A stretch of DNA of 64,000 bases from Maricaulis sp. GTDB taxonomy: Bacteria; Pseudomonadota; Alphaproteobacteria; Caulobacterales; Maricaulaceae. A program made the translations under genes and the position numbers. Each line of letters opens with the position of its first letter. Within the stretch, counting starts at the first letter, position 1. Positions 24,807 through 34,849 of this stretch are shown piece after piece. The stretch spans positions 558,001 through 622,000 of the forward strand of contig NZ_JAEPNI010000001.1 of the NCBI RefSeq assembly GCF_017643475.1, written 5' to 3'. A model generated the notes under the pieces. It saw nothing but the letters and a program-made list of their open reading frames with translations. It searched no databases and was not told the origin of the DNA.

Positions 24807-27800
24807 TCAGTGGAAATCCCGGCTTTTGGGCAGGATGTCTTCGAGGCGTTCGCCGCGCATGACCCGGCGATAGAGAGCGACAGTGCGGGGGTCGGCCTGG
24901 GGGCGGTTGATCTCGTCGGCATGAGCGGTGGCCTCGGTGAATTCGCCGCCCTCGGCGAGGGCGGCCAGGCGCCAGCTCTGATCGTCGAGCCGGTGGGAGA
25001 CGAGATGGGTGACCTGGCCTTCCTTCTGCAGGCGGCCGGTTACCGTCAACAGCTTGGCGGCCATGACGGTCTTGCGGTGGCGTTCAAAGGTCTTGGGCCA
25101 GACAATGACATTGGCGACACCGGTCTCGTCTTCCAGCGTGGCGAAGATGACGCCACTGGCTGAGCCCGGACGCTGGCGGACCAGGACGAGCCCTGCGACG
25201 CTGACCCAGCTGCCATCACGCCGGTCAGCGAGTTGGTCGGCGCGTAAAAAGCCCTTCTCCTCGAACTCCTTGCGGAAAAAGCTGATCGGGTGTGCCTTCA
25301 GGGAGAGACGCAGGCTGGAATAGTCCTGGGCGACATTCTCAGCCAGCGAGAGCCGGGGCAATTCGACCGGGTTCTCAGCGCCATAATCCTCGGCCTGTTC
25401 AAACAGGGGCAGGGGTTTGCCGGCCTGGGCGAGGGCGGACCAGCTGGCCTTGCGGCGGTCCAGCGCGACAGAGCCAAAGGCGTCGGCCTGGGCAAGCCGG
25501 TCGATCGTGCCGCGATCCAGCCGGGCCCGGCGGGTCAGGTCGGACACGCTGTTGAATGCGCCACCGTCCTGGCGGGCGGCAATGAGGCGGGCGGCCATGG
25601 GTTCTTTCAAACCCTTGATCTGGCGCAGGCCCAGGCGCACCGCAAACCGCCCGCCGCCTTCACCGGTGGGCATGGCAAAGGGCAGGCGCCGATGGGATGA
25701 GGGGGGCTGGCAGGCCTCCAGCGTGCAGTCCCAGTCAGAGTGATTGATGTCAGGCGGCCTTACTTCAACACCATGATCGCGGGCATCACGCACCAGCTGG
25801 GCCGGCGCGTAAAACCCCATGGGCTGGGAATTGAGAAGAGCGGCCAGGAAAACGTCTGGAAAATAACGTTTCAGCCAGCAGGAAACATAGACGATCAGGG
25901 CAAAACTGGCAGCATGGCTCTCCGGGAAACCGTATTCGCCAAAACCTTCGAGCTGTTTGAAACAGCGTTCCGCAAAGTCTGGCTCATACCCGTTGGCGAT
26001 CATGCCGGCGACGAGTTTGCGGCCCATTTCATGGATGGTTCCGGACCGCCGAAACGCGGCCATTGAGCGGCGCAGCTTGTCGGACTCGGCCGGGGTGAAA
26101 CCGGCGGCGACGATGGCGATACGCATGGCCTGTTCCTGGAAAAGCGGCACGCCGAGTGTCTTGCCCAGCACCTGCTCGAGTTCGGTAGAGGGGAATTCCA
26201 CCGTCTCGAGCCCGTCGCGGCGGCGCAGATAGGGGTGGACCATGTCGCCCTGGATGGGGCCGGGCCGGACAATGGCGACCTCGATGACCAGGTCGTAGAA
26301 ATTACGTGGTTTGAGCCGCGGCAACATGGTCATCTGGGCCCGGCTCTCGATCTGGAAGACGCCGACCGTGTCGGCCTTGCAGATCATGTCGTAAACAGCC
26401 GGATCCTCGGGCGGGATATCGCTGACCTCCAGCGGGCGCTGATAGACGGTGCGGATCATCTCCATGGCGCGGGCGACACAGGTCAGCATGCCCAGGCCCA
26501 GCACATCCACCTTCATCAGGCCAAGCGCGTCGATATCCTCCTTGTCCCATTCCAGCACCGTGCGGTCCGGCATGGCGGCATTGTGCAGGGGCACGATCTC
26601 GTCCAGCCGGCCCTGGGTCATGACAAACCCGCCGGGGTGCTGGGAGAGATGGCGTGGAAACCCCATCAGCTCGCGGGCATAACGCAGGGTCTGGCGGATC
26701 TCGTCTGCCTCGGGATCCAGGCCCAGCTCGTCGCGAATACGGTCATCGGTCAGATCGTCACTGTGCCAGCCCCACAGCGTCTTGGAGAGGGCGGAGATGA
26801 TGTCACCGGACAGGCCGAAGACCTTGCCCACTTCGCGAATGGCACCGCGCGGGCGATAACAATTCACGGTCGCCGTCATGGCCGCCCGGCGACGGCCATA
26901 CTTTTCATAGACATACTGGATGACTTCCTCGCGCCGCTCGTGCTCGAAATCGACATCGATATCAGGCGGTTCGCCGCGTTCGGCGGACACGAAACGCTCG
27001 AAGAGAAGGTCAATGCGCGCCGGGTCGACCTCGGTAATGCCGATAATGTAGCAAACGGCGGAATTGGCAGCCGATCCGCGCCCCTGGCATAAAATTCCCT
27101 GGCTGCGGGCAAAACGCACAATGTCATAGACGGTGAGGAAATAGGGCGCGTAATCGAGCTGGTCGATCAGCTGGAGTTCCTGTTTCACGGCCCGGGCGAT
27201 CTTGCCGGGCGGGCCGGCGGGGTAGCGCATTTCCATTCCGTCACGAGTCAGGCGACGCAGGGTCTGCATGGGCGTCTCGCCTGCACCGATCACTTCGTCG
27301 GGATATTGATAGACCAACTCGTCGAGAGAGAAGTTGATCTCCTCGGCCAGGGCCAGGCTGCGGGCAACAGCGTCCTCATATCCCTGGAAGATCCGGTAGA
27401 GTTCGTGCGGGGGTTTGAGGTGGCGTTCGGCATTGGCGGCGAGAGCAAAGCCGGCGCGCTTGATAGACACGTGTTCGCGGATACAGGTGACCACATCGGC
27501 CAGGGGTTTTCGGCCCGGGGCGTGGAAACGCGCATCCGTGGTGGCGATGGTGGGAATGTCCCAGTCGCGGGCCAGGCGGGTGAGCTCATAAAGGCGGCGG
27601 CCATCGCGGCCGTCAAACCAGCGGGTCAGGGCCAGGGCGGCACGGTCCTGGAGGGCGGCGAGAAAGGTGGCGGTCTTGTCCTGCCAGTCCAGCTCGCTCT
27701 CGCGTGGCGGGATGATCAGCAGTATCTGGCCGTCGGACACGCGGATGATATCGTCCAGCCAGAGATCGCACTGGCCTTTCACGGAGCGGAAATTGGCGTC

Positions 27801-28082
27801 GGTCAGCATGCGGGTCAGGCGGCCATAGGCCTCGCGGTCGCGCGGATAGGCAACGGCCTCGAAACCGCACACCGTGACCAGGCGCACCCCGACCAGGAGT
27901 TTGATGCCCGCATCGCGCGCCGCGAGATGGGCCCGCACGATGCCGGCGAAACTGTTGCGGTCGGCAATGCCGATGGCGCTGAGACCCAGGGCCGCGGCCT
28001 GCGCGACCATTTCATCGGCATGCGAGGCCCCGGTCAGGAAGGTAAAGTTGGAACAGGCGAGAATTTCGGCGGCATCAGGCAT
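24807..28082 (-). CDS. dnaE2: Error-prone DNA polymerase DnaE2 (ImuC)
   Basis: 1091 residues. The N-terminal PHP domain begins FTFLTGASHADEM with HADE/ADRNSFAG residues, and the polymerase III alpha catalytic core has PDIDVDFEHERREEV, with the aspartate pair of the active site, at about residues 395-410. DnaE2 is the mutagenic polymerase that extends across lesions with ImuA and ImuB during the SOS response. Its start (ATG 28082) shares one base with the imuB stop (TGATG). The length fits DnaE2 rather than replicative DnaE (about 1160). It is the last gene of the SOS-controlled operon. Confidence 0.95.
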   Translation of the reverse strand: MPDAAEILACSNFTFLTGASHADEMVAQAAALGLSAIGIADRNSFAGIVRAHLAARDAGIKLLVGVRLVTVCGFEAVAYPRDREAYGRLTRMLTDANFRSVKGQCDLWLDDIIRVSDGQILLIIPPRESELDWQDKTATFLAALQDRAALALTRWFDGRDGRRLYELTRLARDWDIPTIATTDARFHAPGRKPLADVVTCIREHVSIKRAGFALAANAERHLKPPHELYRIFQGYEDAVARSLALAEEINFSLDELVYQYPDEVIGAGETPMQTLRRLTRDGMEMRYPAGPPGKIARAVKQELQLIDQLDYAPYFLTVYDIVRFARSQGILCQGRGSAANSAVCYIIGITEVDPARIDLLFERFVSAERGEPPDIDVDFEHERREEVIQYVYEKYGRRRAAMTATVNCYRPRGAIREVGKVFGLSGDIISALSKTLWGWHSDDLTDDRIRDELGLDPEADEIRQTLRYARELMGFPRHLSQHPGGFVMTQGRLDEIVPLHNAAMPDRTVLEWDKEDIDALGLMKVDVLGLGMLTCVARAMEMIRTVYQRPLEVSDIPPEDPAVYDMICKADTVGVFQIESRAQMTMLPRLKPRNFYDLVIEVAIVRPGPIQGDMVHPYLRRRDGLETVEFPSTELEQVLGKTLGVPLFQEQAMRIAIVAAGFTPAESDKLRRSMAAFRRSGTIHEMGRKLVAGMIANGYEPDFAERCFKQLEGFGEYGFPESHAASFALIVYVSCWLKRYFPDVFLAALLNSQPMGFYAPAQLVRDARDHGVEVRPPDINHSDWDCTLEACQPPSSHRRLPFAMPTGEGGGRFAVRLGLRQIKGLKEPMAARLIAARQDGGAFNSVSDLTRRARLDRGTIDRLAQADAFGSVALDRRKASWSALAQAGKPLPLFEQAEDYGAENPVELPRLSLAENVAQDYSSLRLSLKAHPISFFRKEFEEKGFLRADQLADRRDGSWVSVAGLVLVRQRPGSASGVIFATLEDETGVANVIVWPKTFERHRKTVMAAKLLTVTGRLQKEGQVTHLVSHRLDDQSWRLAALAEGGEFTEATAHADEINRPQADPRTVALYRRVMRGERLEDILPKSRDFH

Positions 28083-29710
28083 CACGACGCCCCGTGGACG
28101 AACCATTCCGGGCTCGTGGTTTCCAGACCGAACAGGCCTTCGCGGTAGAGCCAGAAACGGCGGCCTTCGCGGGTTTCCACACGGAAATAATCACGCGAAC
28201 GGGGAGAGAGCTGGTCGCGCCACCACTCCGGAGCGAGACGTTCCGGGCCCTCGGCACGGTGGACGAGATGGCGGACCCGGCGCCAGATGAAGCTGCGCGG
28301 TGGACCATCGGGGATTTCGGCGACGGCCTGGGCCGGTTCCGGCCGGGCGAGGATGAGCAGGGGGCGATCCGGATCAACCTCGCTTTCCGGGCCTGTGAGC
28401 GCCGGTACGGGTGTGTTGTCGCGCACGGCAAGGGCCGTGCCGCCAGGCGCACGGGCGGTGCCTGCATGAGGGACGATGGCAGACCCGGGACCGGAATTCT
28501 GGCGCCAACCCGCGGCGCGCTCGGGGATATGGCTTTCCCGCCGGGCCGCACGCTGGACTTGATCATCTCCCAGGCGCACGACGAGACGATCGGTCAGGCG
28601 TGCCATCGTGTCCGGCGCCATTTCATCACTGTCCAGCAAGCCCGATTGATGGGTGTTGAGCGCGGTGGTTTCGCTGGCGCGCAATTCCACGACATCAATG
28701 CCAAACCCGATATCAATCTCGGCGCGATCGAGTTTTTCGCTGAACAGGCGGGTGATATGGGCCGGGTCGCGGGCGGGCGCGGCCGTGCCCAGGCTGAGCA
28801 GGAGTATCTTGCCATCCACCCGGTAGAGATTGAGTTCGGCGCGGCGCAGGCCCCGGCCATGGGCATCGAGTTGTTCGCACAGCGTGTTGGCGGTTTCGCG
28901 CACGGTCTGTTTGATGCTGTCGAGCAGGAGCAGGGCCTCGGGGAAACGCAGCCGGGCACGATAGTGTGTGCGGGGCTGTAGCGGGCTGAGCACTTCCTCG
29001 TCCAGCCCGCGAGCCTGGTCGAGGCGGGAGACCAGCTCTCGGCCAAACCGCCGGGCCAGGCTGGCCCGTGGCAGGCCGGCCAGGTCGCCGACACGTTTGA
29101 GCCCGAAACGGCGGAGTTGGTCGGCCATCGGGCCGATACGCAGGGCTTCGACCGGAAGGGCGTTGAGCGGTTCGCTGACCGTATCGGTGATGATGAGGCC
29201 GGAGCTCTCCCGGCGGGCCGCATAACGCGCCAGCCCCCAGGCCAGGCCGAGGGTCGGGGCCGCCGCCGCATAGGCGATATAACCCTGTTCCCGAACGGCC
29301 TCGAGCGTAGCGGCGACCAGTTTTTCCTCGCCGCCAAACAGGCGGGCGCAGCCGGTGATATCCAGCAATATGCCGTCTTCACCGGGCAGGCCCGGGTCCG
29401 GAGCCGTCCAGGGGGACCAGCGGCCACAGGCCCGGGCCAGGGCCTGCAGGAGGCGTTTGTCCAACGCCGGGGAGGCGCTTTCCACCTGCAGGCCCGGTTC
29501 CAGGGATTTGGCGTCGGCGACAGCCTGTCCGCGTCTCAGCCCGGCTGCACTGGCAGCCGCATTGAGGGCGTAGAGGCGTTCGCCGCCTGTTGTGGTGTGC
29601 ACCAGCGCATAGGGAGCGTCAGGCGATCTGGCGCTGCGCTGGTGCTGGGGGGAGATCTGTCGCCGGTCTGTTGGCCAGCGGGGCAGGCTCAAGGACATGA
29701 AACGCCGCAT
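28082..29710 (-). CDS. imuB: ImuB, Y-family-like mutasome subunit
   Basis: 542 residues. The protein aligns with the Y-family polymerase fold but lacks the catalytic acids: the palm motif reads LDITGC instead of SIDE, and the N-terminal segment reads MRRFMSLSLPRWPTDRR instead of DxDxF. This is the known feature of ImuB, which is a scaffold linking ImuA, DnaE2 and the beta clamp. The C-terminal extension of about 150 residues includes the ...RRVRHLVHRAEGPERL stretch. I chose ATG 29710 (MRRFMSL); ATG 29698 is possible. It overlaps imuA by over 80 bases, as is usual. Confidence 0.92.
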   Translation of the reverse strand: MRRFMSLSLPRWPTDRRQISPQHQRSARSPDAPYALVHTTTGGERLYALNAAASAAGLRRGQAVADAKSLEPGLQVESASPALDKRLLQALARACGRWSPWTAPDPGLPGEDGILLDITGCARLFGGEEKLVAATLEAVREQGYIAYAAAAPTLGLAWGLARYAARRESSGLIITDTVSEPLNALPVEALRIGPMADQLRRFGLKRVGDLAGLPRASLARRFGRELVSRLDQARGLDEEVLSPLQPRTHYRARLRFPEALLLLDSIKQTVRETANTLCEQLDAHGRGLRRAELNLYRVDGKILLLSLGTAAPARDPAHITRLFSEKLDRAEIDIGFGIDVVELRASETTALNTHQSGLLDSDEMAPDTMARLTDRLVVRLGDDQVQRAARRESHIPERAAGWRQNSGPGSAIVPHAGTARAPGGTALAVRDNTPVPALTGPESEVDPDRPLLILARPEPAQAVAEIPDGPPRSFIWRRVRHLVHRAEGPERLAPEWWRDQLSPRSRDYFRVETREGRRFWLYREGLFGLETTSPEWFVHGAS

Positions 29711-30443
29711 GTTTCCACTCGATATCAAAGTTTCTCGGCGGGCCGCCCCGAACCCGTTCCAATTGCGCCCGGAAACATGGAGCTCCCATGCCGGGCAAAC
29801 CTGTCGCCCCCCGCCAGGCCTCAGCCAGTGAGGGCCGGGCGGAAATTCGCCACCGGGTCAGCGCCGCGCTGGGCTGGACCCGGTCATGTGACCGCAGGAT
29901 GAGGGCGAGCGCCCCGCGTGCCTGTGCGGCCATGTGCAATCGTTTCGAGGCGGTCAGATCGTAACGGTGTTCCGCCCCGATCTCGCCCATCAGCCAGGCT
30001 CCGGAATTGAGGGCTTCCTCCATGGCCCAGAGCGAGTCAGTGACCTCGCTTGTCTCGACCAGGAGAATGCGTTCCGGGGGCAGGCCCCATTGTTTCAGGG
30101 CCAGCGGATAGGGCTGGCCAAAATCCTGGCTGCGCCCGCCCGTGCGCCGTACCCAGACGATGGGGCGGGCGCTTTCATGGCGACGCAGGGCCTGGGAGAA
30201 AAACCCGGTCTGGACCGCCAGGGCCGATGGCGTGTCGAGATAGTCCTGTGGACAGATCTCGTGCAGGCCCGATTGCAGATTGATCAGTTCGCGCACCTCT
30301 CCCGAGGCCTGTCCCTGCACGCCTGGAGGGGCGGGCATGGCAGGCAGGGCCCCGGGCGCAATGTCCCGGATTTTGGCGCGCAGCTGGTCCAGCTGCGGCC
30401 GCCCTTTTCGGCGTGAAGACGCAGATCGCATGTTCCAATCCAT
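29619..30443 (-). CDS. imuA: ImuA, SOS mutasome protein
   Basis: 274 residues. The RecA-like core runs from about residue 55 with ELINLQSGLHEICPQDYLDTPSA and PIVWVRRTGGRSQDFGQPYP, and the ...PPERILLVETSEVTDSLWAMEEAL segment is characteristic. ImuA recruits RecA and ImuB for DnaE2-dependent translesion synthesis. The start is uncertain: ATG 30443 or 30431. The LexA box at 30451-30465 sits directly in front, so the operon imuA-imuB-dnaE2 is SOS-induced. The long N-terminal extension before 30443 has no start signal. Confidence 0.9.
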   Translation of the reverse strand: MDWNMRSASSRRKGRPQLDQLRAKIRDIAPGALPAMPAPPGVQGQASGEVRELINLQSGLHEICPQDYLDTPSALAVQTGFFSQALRRHESARPIVWVRRTGGRSQDFGQPYPLALKQWGLPPERILLVETSEVTDSLWAMEEALNSGAWLMGEIGAEHRYDLTASKRLHMAAQARGALALILRSHDRVQPSAALTRWRISARPSLAEAWRGATGLPGMGAPCFRAQLERVRGGPPRNFDIEWKHAAFHVLEPAPLANRPATDLPPAPAQRQIA

Positions 30444-30450
30444 AATCGAT

Positions 30451-30465
30451 GTTCTTTTTATGTTC
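30451..30465 (-). promoter_or_regulatory. LexA (SOS) box of the imu operon
   Basis: GTTCTTTTTATGTTC matches the alphaproteobacterial LexA direct-repeat consensus GTTC-N7-GTTC exactly. It lies 8 to 20 bases upstream of the imuA start candidates, an ideal place for repression. It is also the only exact match I found in the window. Confidence 0.85.
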
Positions 30466-30603
30466 TCATCTCGGAACAAAGAGTCAAGCACAGAATCGCT
30501 ATCGCGAATCCGGCTTTGAATCCGGGGTTTTGGCCCGGGGAAGCGCCATCGCGACCTTGGCGAAGGAGTTGACCGACACACGCCCGGGGCCTACCGCTGG
30601 GGG

Positions 30604-31659
30604 ATGGATGATTTCACCGCCCGACCGCGGCCCGGTCTGACCACTGCCCGGGCCCTCGACCCGAAACACTATCTCGGCGAGGACTGGCTGGCTTTTGACC
30701 AAAAACAGGTCCTGGCTCCCGCCTGGCAGGTGATTGCCCCGGTCAGCGCAGTGGCGGAGCGTGGTGATCATGTGGTGCGCGAGATCGGCGGGGTGCCGGT
30801 CATCCTGGTACGAGACGAGACGGGAAAGCTCAACGGTTTCATCAATGTCTGCCGCCATCGCGCCGGCCCGCTGGCGCTGTGTGACGGCAAGGGCGCGAAA
30901 CGCCTGCGCTGTGCCTATCATGGCTGGGCCTATGACCTGCAGGGACAGCTGAAAACGGCGCCGGAAATGCAAAATGCGGAGGGGTTCAATCACTCCGATA
31001 TTCGCCTGGCCACGATCGAGGTGCGTGAGTGGGGCGGCATGGTTTTCGCCCGGGTGGGCGAGGGTGAGGCGTTCGAGGATGTCATGGCCGGGATCGCGGA
31101 CCTGGTGCCGGAAGACCGCCTGCTGGACATGCGTCACCACCATCAGCGCGTCTATTCGGTGGATGCGAACTGGAAGGTCTATGTCGACAATTACCTGGAA
31201 GGGTATCACCTGCCCTTTGTGCATCCGGGCCTGACCCAGATTGTGTCCTATCCGGAGTACAAGACCGAGCTGGCGCGTTTCTGGTCGCTGCAACGTTCGC
31301 CGATCGACGCGGAGACAGCGGCCTATGCGGCCGGCGAGGCGCTCTATTTTTTCATCTATCCCAATACGATGCTCAACATCCTGCCGGGGCGCATGCAAAG
31401 CAATCGGGTGATCCCGGACGGGCCGGACAAGTGTCGGGTGGAATTCGACTTTTATTATGCGCCGGGGGCGGAGAAGCGGGCCGATGAAGACGACCGGTTT
31501 TCCGATGAGGTGCAGGACGAGGACCGCATGATCTGCGAGCACGTGCAGAAGGGCCTGGCCTGCGGGCATTACCAGCCGGGGCGATTGTCCCCGAACCAGG
31601 AAGCCGGTGTCTGGCACTGGCAGAACCTGCTGCGGGAGGTCTATGCCGCAGCAGACTAG
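30604..31659 (+). CDS. Rieske non-heme iron oxygenase, large subunit type
   Basis: 351 residues. The Rieske cluster motif is CRHRAGPL followed by CAYHGW (C-R-H-x16-18-C-x2-H) at about residues 80-105. The iron site is DNYLEGYHLPFVHPG (Asp, His, His) at about residues 196-210. Such enzymes hydroxylate aromatic rings or demethylate small N-methylated compounds. The closest architecture I know is the choline/carnitine/stachydrine-type single-alpha-subunit group, but the bridging residue here is Asp, not the Glu of CntA. No reductase is adjacent. It is cotranscribed with an amino-acid permease (8-base gap), which suggests an amino-acid-like substrate. This is inference. Confidence 0.88.
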   Translation: MDDFTARPRPGLTTARALDPKHYLGEDWLAFDQKQVLAPAWQVIAPVSAVAERGDHVVREIGGVPVILVRDETGKLNGFINVCRHRAGPLALCDGKGAKRLRCAYHGWAYDLQGQLKTAPEMQNAEGFNHSDIRLATIEVREWGGMVFARVGEGEAFEDVMAGIADLVPEDRLLDMRHHHQRVYSVDANWKVYVDNYLEGYHLPFVHPGLTQIVSYPEYKTELARFWSLQRSPIDAETAAYAAGEALYFFIYPNTMLNILPGRMQSNRVIPDGPDKCRVEFDFYYAPGAEKRADEDDRFSDEVQDEDRMICEHVQKGLACGHYQPGRLSPNQEAGVWHWQNLLREVYAAAD

Positions 31660-31667
31660 GGGGAGAA

Positions 31668-32954
31668 ATGGCACAGTCAGAGTCGAAAAAGGGCAAGGCA
31701 GCACTGGGGTTCTGGGGGTGCTGGTCGCTGACGGTCGGCGTCATGATCGGCTCGGGCATATTCATGCTGCCCACCGTACTGGCCCCCTATGGCATGATGT
31801 CGATGAGCGGCTGGGCACTGACGGCGGGCGGGTCCATCATCCTGGCCCTGGTGCTGGGACGGCTGGCTGGCCGGACTGAACATTCAGGAGGTCCCTATAC
31901 CTATGCCCGGGAGAATTTCGGTGACCTGACCGGTTTCCTGGTCGTTTGGGGACATTGGGCGTCGTATTTTGTCGCCATACCCGCCATCGCCATTGCTTTT
32001 GTCGGATATCTGGCGGTGTTTGTGCCGGGGCTGGACGGGAATGCCGTCGGCCAGGGCGTCGCGGCGCTGGTCCTGATCTGGACGCTGACACTGATCTCGA
32101 TCCGGGGCGTCAGTTCGGCCGGTCTGGTCCAGGTGATGATGACCCTTCTCAAACTCCTGCCGCTCTTGCTGATTATCGGCGCGGGCATGGCGATGGGCTC
32201 AACGCAGAACCTGCCTGCTCTCAATCCCAGCGGGGAGTCCTTGCTCTCCGTCCTGGCCGCGACTGCGCTGTTGACCATGTGGGCCTTTGCAGGCCTGGAG
32301 GCCGGCGTCATTCCGGCCGGTGATGTTGAAAACCCGAAAAAGACCCTGCCGCGAGCCGTGGTCACGGGGACGATTTTTACGGCAGTGATCTATGTCGGTT
32401 CGACGCTTGCTGTGATGATGCTTGTGCCGTCCGGCGAACTGGTGAACTCGACGTCGCCTTTTGCCGATGCTGCGCGGGCACTGGGCAGCTGGGGCGGGCC
32501 CCTGGTTGCCATCGGTGCCATGATCGCCACGGCCGGGTCGCTGAACGGGAATATCTTTACTGCGGGGCAATTGCCGCTTGCTGCGGCACAGGATCGTCTC
32601 GCCCCGGCCTGGCTGGGCAAGCTCAATGGCGGACATTCCCCGCAGGGCGCGTTGATCCTGTCCAGCGTGCTGGGTTCGGTCCTGCTGGTCGCCAATTATT
32701 CCCGTGGCCTGGTTGGAGCCTTCACCTTCCTGTTGATGATGAGCACGGTGTGCACGCTGGCGCCGCTGTTGATCAGCGCGCTGGCCGAGATCAAGCACAG
32801 TTGGCGTTCTGCTCGGGCCTGGGCGGTCGTGGCCTTGATCGGTGCATTGTATTCCACCTTCGCCATCTGGGGCTCCGGACTGGAAGTGATCGGCTGGGGA
32901 ATCGTGCTGCTGATTCTGGGGCTTCCTGTCTATTTCCTGGGACGTCAGCGCTAG
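31668..32954 (+). CDS. APC-superfamily amino-acid permease
   Basis: 428 residues with about 12 membrane helices. The N-terminal signature GVMIGSGIFMLPTVLAPYG is the substrate-binding helix break of the APC family; ALLTMWAFAGLEAGVIPAGDVENPKKTLPRAV marks helix 6 and the following loop. It resembles arginine/agmatine- and cationic-amino-acid-type antiporters (AdiC group) at this level of view, but no ligand can be fixed. GGGGAG lies before the start. The coupled Rieske oxygenase suggests uptake of the compound which that enzyme oxidises. Confidence 0.9.
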   Translation: MAQSESKKGKAALGFWGCWSLTVGVMIGSGIFMLPTVLAPYGMMSMSGWALTAGGSIILALVLGRLAGRTEHSGGPYTYARENFGDLTGFLVVWGHWASYFVAIPAIAIAFVGYLAVFVPGLDGNAVGQGVAALVLIWTLTLISIRGVSSAGLVQVMMTLLKLLPLLLIIGAGMAMGSTQNLPALNPSGESLLSVLAATALLTMWAFAGLEAGVIPAGDVENPKKTLPRAVVTGTIFTAVIYVGSTLAVMMLVPSGELVNSTSPFADAARALGSWGGPLVAIGAMIATAGSLNGNIFTAGQLPLAAAQDRLAPAWLGKLNGGHSPQGALILSSVLGSVLLVANYSRGLVGAFTFLLMMSTVCTLAPLLISALAEIKHSWRSARAWAVVALIGALYSTFAIWGSGLEVIGWGIVLLILGLPVYFLGRQR

Positions 32955-33017
32955 GGCTGTTCGCCTTACAGCCTATCCCGCTTGGCCAAAGGCCTCGTGA
33001 GTGCTACTTCGCGCCTC

Positions 33018-34826
33018 ATGAGCAGAGATCCGTCCCTTATCCGCAATTTTTCGATCGTGGCCCACATCGACCACGGCAAGTCGACCCTGGCTGACCGCCT
33101 GATCCAGTTCACTGGTGGACTGAGTGATCGCGAGATGAAGGAGCAGGTGCTCGACAATATGGAGCTCGAGCGTGAGCGCGGCATCACGATCAAGGCGCAG
33201 ACCGTGCGCCTGGATTACACCGCCAAGGACGGGCAGACCTATACGCTCAACCTGATCGACACGCCCGGACACGTGGATTTTGCCTATGAGGTGAACCGCT
33301 CGCTGGCCGCTTGTGAGGGCTCGCTGCTAGTTGTCGACGCCTCCCAGGGGGTCGAGGCGCAGACGCTGGCCAATGTCTACCAGGCCATCGAGGTCGATCA
33401 CGAGATCGTTCCGGTGCTCAACAAGATCGATCTGCCGGCGGCCGAGCCGGAGCGTATCAAGGACCAGATCGAGGACGTAATCGGCCTGGATGCCTCCGAG
33501 GCTGTCGAGATCTCCGCCAAGACGGGCCTGAATATCGACCAGGTTCTCGAGGCCGTGGTCCAGCGCCTGCCGGCGCCGGAAGCCGGTGACCCGAACAAGC
33601 CGCTCAAGGCGATGCTGGTGGACAGCTGGTATGACCCGTATCTGGGTGTGATCTGTCTGGTGCGGGTCGTTGAGGGCACGCTGAAAAAAGGCATGCGCGT
33701 GCGCCTGATGGGAACCGGCGCGGCCTATCCGGTGGATGGCGTGGGTGTCTTCCGCCCGAAAAAAGAGAATTTCGATGCGCTCTATCCGGGCGAGATCGGC
33801 TTCCTGAATGCCTCGATCAAACAGGTTCGCGATGCGCGCGTGGGTGACACCGTCACCGACGACAAGCGCCCGACCGACCAGGCCCTGACAGGATATAAGC
33901 CGGCCCAGCCGGTGGTTTTCTGTGGTCTCTTCCCGGTCGACAGTGCCGAGTTCGAGGATTTGCGCGACGCCATCGAGAAACTCGCCCTCAATGACGCCTC
34001 CTTCTCCTATGAGATGGAAACATCGGCGGCGCTGGGCTTCGGTTTCCGCTGTGGTTTCCTGGGCCTGCTGCACCTGGAAGTCATCCGCGAGCGCCTCGAG
34101 CGCGAATACGATATCGAGCTGATCACGACGGCTCCGTCGGTAGTCTACAAGCTGACCATGACGGACGGCACCGAGATCGATCTGCACAATCCGGCCGACA
34201 TGCCGGACCCGGTCAAGGTCGATACGATTGCCGAACCTTGGATCAAGGCCACCATTCTGGTGCCGGACGAATATCTCGGCGGCGTGCTGAAGCTCTGCCA
34301 GGATCGCCGCGGCGTCCAGGTCGAGCTGACCTATGCCGGCAATCGCGCCATGCTGATCTATGAGCTGCCGCTCAACGAGGTCGTCTTTGACTTCTATGAC
34401 CGTCTGAAATCGGTCACCAAGGGTTATGCGTCTTTTGACTATCAGTGGATTGATGATCGTGTCGGCGAGCTGGTGAAGATGTCCATCCTGGTCAATGACG
34501 AGCCGGTGGACGCGCTGTCGATGGTTGTGCACCGCGCCCGCGCCGAGGCCCGCGGCCGGTCCATGTGCGAAAAGCTCAAGGACCTGATCCCGCGCCACAT
34601 GTTCAAGATCCCGATCCAGGCCGCCCTGGGCGGACGCATCATTGCCCGTGAAACCCTCGCAGCGATGCGCAAGGACGTGACGGCCAAGTGTTACGGTGGT
34701 GACGCCACCCGGAAACGCAAACTGCTGGACAAGCAGAAGGCCGGTAAGAAGAAGATGCGTCAGTTCGGCAAGGTCGACATCCCGCAGGAAGCCTTCATTG
34801 CCGCCCTGAAGATGGACGATAATTAA
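33018..34826 (+). CDS. lepA: Elongation factor 4 (LepA)
   Basis: 602 residues. The G-domain starts [21 protein letters not shown] (P-loop), with [13 protein letters not shown] (switch 1), DTPGHVDF (switch 2) and LNKIDLP (G4). The C-terminal domain keeps [31 protein letters not shown]. LepA is a ribosomal GTPase that can back-translocate the ribosome. The ATG at 33018 fits the family length (about 600); a TTG 12 codons upstream is less likely. The odd-composition gene at 34850 follows after 24 bases. Confidence 0.97.
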   Translation: MSRDPSLIRNFSIVAHIDHGKSTLADRLIQFTGGLSDREMKEQVLDNMELERERGITIKAQTVRLDYTAKDGQTYTLNLIDTPGHVDFAYEVNRSLAACEGSLLVVDASQGVEAQTLANVYQAIEVDHEIVPVLNKIDLPAAEPERIKDQIEDVIGLDASEAVEISAKTGLNIDQVLEAVVQRLPAPEAGDPNKPLKAMLVDSWYDPYLGVICLVRVVEGTLKKGMRVRLMGTGAAYPVDGVGVFRPKKENFDALYPGEIGFLNASIKQVRDARVGDTVTDDKRPTDQALTGYKPAQPVVFCGLFPVDSAEFEDLRDAIEKLALNDASFSYEMETSAALGFGFRCGFLGLLHLEVIRERLEREYDIELITTAPSVVYKLTMTDGTEIDLHNPADMPDPVKVDTIAEPWIKATILVPDEYLGGVLKLCQDRRGVQVELTYAGNRAMLIYELPLNEVVFDFYDRLKSVTKGYASFDYQWIDDRVGELVKMSILVNDEPVDALSMVVHRARAEARGRSMCEKLKDLIPRHMFKIPIQAALGGRIIARETLAAMRKDVTAKCYGGDATRKRKLLDKQKAGKKKMRQFGKVDIPQEAFIAALKMDDN

Positions 34827-34849
34827 GCCAACAAACTAAGGCGCTCGGC

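Noticed and set aside
30604-31659. Rieske oxygenase as a CntA-type carnitine monooxygenase
   Set aside because: The bridging residue is Asp and no CntB-like reductase is adjacent, so I keep only the broad class.
33327-34598. Open frame of 423 residues antisense to lepA
   Set aside because: lepA is unmistakable and the opposite frame shows no protein pattern.
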